Assembly: GCA_029931535.1 (NCBI GenBank)
Contig: JAQPZY010000400.1
Span: 62,001 to 126,000, forward strand
Direction: 5' to 3'
Source of the DNA: Margaritifera margaritifera
Taxonomy: Eukaryota > Mollusca > Bivalvia > Unionida > Margaritiferidae
Length of the DNA: 64,000 bases
Positions 58,880-64,000 of the stretch are shown one piece after another (positions within the stretch are counted from its first letter, which is position 1; each line of letters opens with the position of its first letter). The position numbers and the translations under genes are program-made. Under the pieces are notes generated by a model. That model did not search any database and was not told where the DNA came from. It saw only the letters and a program-made list of their open reading frames with translations.

Positions 58880-60650
58880 TCAACTCAAGATCCCGAGTTT
58901 TGTACTCGGAGGAGAATATCTCGAAAGCAGGTCAAGATCCACTTTTGAGACCAAATACTTCATGCAGTAAAAATTCCAACTCCAAATATCGAGTTCCTAC
59001 TCCAGTTTCAGGTACTTCTGAGATCTTGGGGCCTGAAGTCCTGACCATAGAGAAGTAACCAAATTCGACAAAACAATCCTGACCCACACTTGTGACAACT
59101 GTATCCCTCGCAGAAACTCGATGTGCACTACCATCCAAATCCAGTATGTGTTGAATGCAACTTCCTGTCCTTGGAAGGGATACAAACTCCACACTAAATT
59201 AATGACAAGACTTACAGCATAAAAAATCAATGCGCACTACCAACCACAACAATAAAAAACAATCTGAATCCGTCCTGAAGTCCTGACCATGCAGAAGAAA
59301 CCAAATCCAACAAAACAATCCTCATCCATGCATGTGTGACAACTGTGTCCCTCACAAAAACTATGAGAACTAGCATCTAAAAAAATCCAATCTGTGTTGA
59401 ATGTGACCTCCTGCACTTGGAAGGAATAGAAGTTCCAGACTATGTTGATGACAAGACATTCCAATGTTTACAAGCAGTGTGCACTACCAAACCACAACAA
59501 CAAAAAACAATCTTAATCCGTCCGAAGTCCTGACCATGTAGAAGAAACCAAATCCAAGAAAATAATCCTGACCCATGCATGTGTGACAACTGTGTCCATT
59601 GCAGAAACTCTATGTGCAATACCATCCCAAAAATCCAATCTGGGTTGAATGCAACTTCCTGTTCTTTGAAAGGGATACAAGTTCCAGACTATGTTGATAA
59701 CGACTTTCCAGCATTGACAATCAGTGCACTCAACCAAACCACAACCACAGAAAAACAATAAAAATCTGTCATGAAACCCTAACCATGGAGGAGAAGTAAA
59801 ATCTGACAAAACAATTCTGACCCAAGCATGTATGACAACTGTGTCCCTAGCAAAAACTCCATGTGCACTACCATTGAAAAAATCCAATCCTTGTTGAATG
59901 TGACTTCCTCTCCTTCGAAGAGATACAAGTTCCAGACTACGTTGATGACAAGACTTTACAGGGTTGAAAACCAGTGCACAACATCAAACCACAACAACAA
60001 AAAAACAATCAGAATCCCTCCTGAAGTCCTGACCATGCAGAAAAAACTAACAAAAAATACCCCTAATCCGACAAAAGAATCCTGACCCATGCATGTGTGA
60101 CAACTGTGTATTACACAGAAACCAGGTGTGCACTAGCATCCAAAAAATCCAGTCCATGTAGAATGCGACTTCCTGTCTTTCGAAGGGATACAAGTTCCAG
60201 ACTATGTTGATGACGAGACTTACCAACATTGAGAACCAGTCCAATCTACCAAACCACAACCACAAAAAATAATTTAAATCTGTCCTCAAGTACTGACCAT
60301 ATAGAAGAAATCAAATCCGACAAAACAATCCCGACCCACACGTGTGACAACTGTGTCCCTTACAGAAACTCGGTGTGCACTACCATCCAAAAAATCCAAC
60401 CCATGTTGAATACAACTTCCTGTCCTTGGAAGGGATACAAGTTCCAGACTACAGTGATGACAAGAATTTCCAGCATTGAGAACCAGTGCACACTACCATA
60501 CCAAAACAAAAAAAAAAAACAATCTGAATCCATCCAGAAGTCCTGACCTTGGAGAACACACCAAATCTGACAAAACAATCCAGACCTATGCAAGACTGAC
60601 AACTGTGTCCCCCACGGAAATTGGGAAATTGTGTTTCGAGGACACTTTTT
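58880..60650. repeat. About 250-bp satellite, seven diverged copies
   Basis: The block AAGTCCTGACCAT(G/A) recurs near 59034, 59276, 59524, 59771, 60023, 60285 and 60536 (spacing 242-262 bp). Each unit also has ACAACTGTGTCCCT, CACTACCATCCAAAAAATCC, GGGATACAAGTTCCAGACTA and AAACCACAACAACAAAAAAC. Plus-strand reading gives Cys-rich peptides (CDNCVPYRNSVC), but stops and indels occur in every unit, so it is not a working gene. Confidence 0.85.
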
Positions 60651-61309
60651 GCAGTAAATCAAAGTCAAACTAATATATCTTCAAGAAAGGGATACCTTAA
60701 ACTTACTCAGCAAAATATTATCAAGTTTCATGTACTACTAACAAATTTGTAGCCATCTGAAATGATGCACTGTTGCTGTTCGGATATGTGCCACTTTGAG
60801 GCCTGATGTGCCTATAAGTGAGAAATTCAATTTGTAATAACTTTTTCATTTATTGGAATTTTTTCATGCAGTAAAATTTAATTTGAAATTTGGAATAATC
60901 TCTATCAGCAAATTTGAGTCAAAAGTGCTCATGATACTAAATTTAATTTTTTTTTTAAAAATAAAAAGGTTGGTCAATATTTTTTTGAAACAATTTTAAT
61001 TTAAAGTTTTAATTATAATCAAAATTAAAAGTCAGAAACTGCTACATTTTAGATAGCAAAGTTGACAAATATCTGCTGAGCACAACAAGTGGTCACTCAT
61101 GCACAGGTTAGATAGGGTATTCAATCTAATAGCAGTGGGGCATTACGGCTCCCTGTAGAATGCCAGAGAATATACTATACAGCCAAGTCATCAGGTACTG
61201 CACTTGGCAATGAACAAATACTGACACTTGCCGCGTGGTAGTTGCAAGGTGTCAGGGATGTGTCTAGTTGTCAGGGTAGCTGACATTAAACCAAACATTA
61301 CATATAAAT
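60651..61309. other. Unassigned spacer
   Basis: T-rich and A-rich runs near 60943-60968. No gene. Confidence 0.5.
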
Positions 61310-61768
61310 ATGGGAGCTGCACCAAGGTTTAGCAGATCAATGCAAAGTGCAGTACTGAATGCAACAATGAAAGGTGACCATAAGAGAAGAAAAACACAGT
61401 TCCAGGGAGGTAATTCACCTTGGAATAAGGGCAGTACTTTGAGTAGTGAAGACTTGCCCACTGCCTCTATTTCACCACAGCCCATGATTGTTGCCAGAAT
61501 GAGTGAAGCTGAATTTTCCCTAGTAGTCAAGTCAAGTGCTGATGGAGCCTCTGTACGAACACGAGACTGTGAGGGTGCATTCAAGCCGCTTCAACTGCCG
61601 TGGCCTGTTCTCGGTACCAATTCATACCTGAAAAGGACAACAGAATGTCAGGGCTTTGGAGGAATGAGACCACAAGATAATGAAAACATGGCAGATGCAT
61701 GGAATACATCTCAAAAGTATCATCACCAAGCATACCCCCATTGCAAACTTTGGGCCCCATCTACCTGA
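61310..61768 (+). pseudogene. Mutator-like transposase N-terminal fragment
   Basis: A 152-residue plus frame with RRKTQFQGGNSPWNKGS, ISPQPMIVARMSEAEFSLVV and GMRPQDNENMADAWNTSQKY, HHQAYPHC. This mirrors the pseudogene at 15067-16721: WNKG box, SEAEF helix, RP box, then W-N-T...H...P-x-C. It stops before the Cys finger and catalytic region. Downstream there are only 126-bp repeats, so it is truncated. Homology is inferred from conserved spacing. Confidence 0.55.
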
Positions 61769-62380
61769 ATATACCTTCCTATCTGTGGAATGGAATAAAC
61801 ACGACACAACACAAGAGATCCAATCCAAAGCATTCCACAACAATATCCATTGCAGAGAAGATGTGCCCTCTACTAAACAGTCTCGGTCTACATGAATATA
61901 CCATCCTATCCGTGGTATGGAACAAACGTGAAACAACACAACCAGTTGAGATGCAAATAGTACTGAATAGACGCCATCAACATGAATACACCTTTATGAC
62001 CATGGAACAGAACAAACATCAAACAAAAGAAGCAATGCATTCCATAATCAGGAGTATGGATGTGTCCACTAATGAACAGTCCCCATCTACATCAATATAT
62101 CTTCCTGTCTATGGTATGGAATAAACATGAAACAACACAAGCAATCCAATCCAAAGCATTCCACAACAATGTCCATAACAAGCAACATGTGCATACTCCA
62201 GAATATAAACCAGCTACATGAATACAATTTCATGACCAAAAACTGAACCAACATGAAGCTACTTACGCAATCCAATTCAAAGCATTCCACAACAATGTCA
62301 ATTGCAGACACAATGTGCACACTGGTGAACAGACTCAATGTATGTGAATACGCCTTCCTGATACATGGTTCACACCATTT
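61766..62380 (+). repeat. About 126-bp tandem repeat, 5-6 copies
   Basis: Units begin TGAATATACCTTCCTATCTG or variants at about 61766, 61893, 61982, 62092, 62218 and 62344, and contain CCAATCCAAAGCATTCCACA and ATGTGCNC. Two units are shortened. A composite reading includes SKAFHNNV and VHTGEQTQC, faintly like C2H2-finger linkers, but no complete finger is present. Confidence 0.75.
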
Positions 62381-62629
62381 TATGAAAATATTGGGTAAGG
62401 ACTTTATAAGGAAAAATGTCTTGAATGTAAGGACCAAACATCGAATTAAACACAACCATGAATTAATAAGAAAAGGTCAATTAAGTTACACAAAATGGCT
62501 ACTTAAACTCACAGTAATGAAATATTCAATAACATTAATCCAAAAACACAACTTAAAGTAGTCAATTATTAATATGCAGCTCAATATTCAAACAACTATT
62601 TGCAATGATACACAAATGGTCTTTGAAAT

Positions 62630-63240
62630 GTCAGTGCTTGAGCTGTTGGAGCCTTCTCTCAAGTTCCCTTTCAAGTTCAGTCAGAGAAAAGTTTGCTTTT
62701 CTTCTGCACAACTACAAAAACTGTTTGCTTTAACAATACAATCTATCTTTCCAGTTGCCTCACATTTGTCAGCAAGTTCAATGGAACCACAAGCCAAATT
62801 TTCAATGTCTTTCTTCAGCCTCTTAGTGTTATTTCATAAAAAAACAACTCCACCTCTTCTACCTTTCTCTTCTTGCTGCACCGTTCCTTTTCTTCTTTCT
62901 CCTCCTGCTCGCTCAAGTACCTCATATATCTAAACTTTCCATCTCCGGAATAATGTATCACTTAACAAGTAATACAAACTTTTGAAATACCACTTTTGAC
63001 ACGATGTACTCTTTAATAAGACTCCTTGCAATACGAGTATCATCATTCTGATTTTCACAGATGATATCCTTGTTAACAGAAAAGCTCCTTTCAAAAGAAG
63101 CTTGGCCAGGACTCAAGATTAGCAGCTTTCTTGCGACTTGCCACAGCTCAGGATATTTCTTCTGCCATGGCAGCATAAAGAAAGGTGTCCAGCCTATCTT
63201 TAGTTTTATTAAATGAATCTAAACGTCCGTCTCACTTTGG
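62630..63240 (-). pseudogene. hAT transposase C-terminal domain and coiled-coil tail
   Basis: Minus strand 62958-63176 reads YPELWQVARKLLILSPGQAS then FERSFSVNKDIICENQNDD and SLIKEYIVSK, the hAT dimerisation domain (G-x-A-x-x-E-R-x-F-S). Continuing left, 62630-62930 reads SEQEEKEEKERCSKKRKVEE, KRLKKDIENLACGSIELADK, a charged coiled coil that often follows this domain in related invertebrate proteins, with stops. Upstream catalytic sequence is absent. A duplicate of the DNA lies at 63637-63984. Confidence 0.75.
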
Positions 63241-63636
63241 ACAAATTCAGAAAATGATGACAAAATGTTGTCACAAAAGCAATATAGAAGCAATATTGTA
63301 CTAACTGGTAATTTACTCGTGAATTATTGGAAGCCTTTTTATATCTCAGTTGGTGATTTTCACCTTGTTCATCTTTTTCCACTGCTTATTTCTCCATGGA
63401 GGCCACTGAGAAAAAAAATCTTTGCTACATAAAGTACACATAGCTGAATTCGGATCTCTTTCAACCGATCATAACCAAGATTGCCATTCCGGCTTTTCTA
63501 CCCATAATAAACTGAAGCTACAAAAATCTGGCATTTTTAAAGAATGCAGCAACATCAAATCGACTCTAATATCTAAAACACAAATAATCCCACAATGAAG
63601 ACCAAGACTCTCAACGACATTTCATGTGATTTAATG

Positions 63637-63984
63637 ATATCTTTGTCAACAGAAAAGCTCCTTTCAACAGAAGCTTGGCCAAGACTCAAGATTAGCAGCT
63701 TTCTTGTGACTTTCCACAGCTCAGGATATTATTCGGCCAGGGCAGTGTAAAGAAAGATGTCAAGCCGAACTTTAGTTTTATTAAATAAATTTAAAGGTCC
63801 AGTCCCACTTTTGACAAATTCAGGAAATGATGATAAAATGTCATCACAAAAGCAAGATAGAAGCAATATTGTACTAACCAGTAATTTACTAGTGAATTAT
63901 TGGAAGCAATTTTACATCTCTGTTGGTGATTTTCACCTTGTGCATCTTTTTCCACTGCTGATTTCCCCATGGAGGCTATTGGGT
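63637..63984 (-). pseudogene. Duplicate of the hAT C-terminal segment
   Basis: Matches 63064-63413 nearly base for base (ATATCTTTGTCAACAGAAAA, GCTTGGCCAAGACTCAAGAT, TTGGTGATTTTCACCTTGTG). It encodes the same SPGQASFERSF-type block on minus with changes. It forms a direct tandem with unit spacing of about 573 bp. Confidence 0.75.
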
Positions 63985-64000
63985 ACCACCAAACTAGTGA

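Overview
This window looks like intergenic or intronic DNA from an invertebrate animal nuclear genome, most likely marine. It is AT-rich, with many mono- to trinucleotide runs and minisatellites. It holds DIRS/Ngaro retroelements, Mutator-like and hAT transposase relics, a LINE with an esterase-type ORF1, a tRNA-derived SINE and several MITE families. That mix is common in molluscs and other lophotrochozoans; the phylum is an inference. I see no bacterial operons, rRNA or CRISPR. Nearly every coding trace is a transposable-element relic. The one clear host-gene signal is exons of a Ly6/three-finger protein.

Layout. 1-4500: minus-strand DIRS-like retrotransposon (gag, RT, RNase H) split by a 1.58-kb MITE; a second copy of that MITE lies at 21886-23409. 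5900-8300: an unassigned ORF and a second gag-like, cysteine-rich fragment. 9690-10190: TTF-type zinc-finger fragment. 11566-13865: long, damaged hAT transposase gene. 13944-17720: two copies of a 470-bp GGACTC MITE on either side of a Mutator-like pseudogene that seems to have lost its catalytic core. 17722-19710: two copies of a GGCGCTC element carrying a short reading frame. 20645-21150: LINE tail fossil and a SINE. 23600-26100: two oppositely oriented copies of an element with GGGGCGAAA-type ends, forming a 2.5-kb inverted structure.

27678-31750: minus-strand LINE with ORF1 (SGNH-esterase end plus CCHC knuckle), endonuclease and RT. 32444-32893: ten 45-bp repeats open on both strands. 33891-34830: 90-bp repeats encoding a 30-residue period. 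35490-37400: old tandem duplication. 38487-42514: Ly6-type exons on the minus strand. 42520-51680: mostly unassigned AT-rich DNA with a hairpin, an 11-copy 41-bp repeat and AT runs.

51685-57666: the best-defined object, a full-length Ngaro/PAT-type tyrosine-recombinase retrotransposon on the minus strand with complete split direct repeats (A1-genes-B1-A2-B2) and readable gag, RT, RNase H and recombinase, interrupted by a few stops and frameshifts. 58880-60650: about seven 250-bp satellite units. 61310-62380: N-terminal Mutator-like fragment followed by 126-bp repeats. 62630-63984: hAT C-terminal domain, partly duplicated in tandem.

The elements do not form one pathway. They record successive insertions, including MITEs inside older retroelements. 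The non-autonomous elements would depend on transposases or recombinases supplied elsewhere in the genome.
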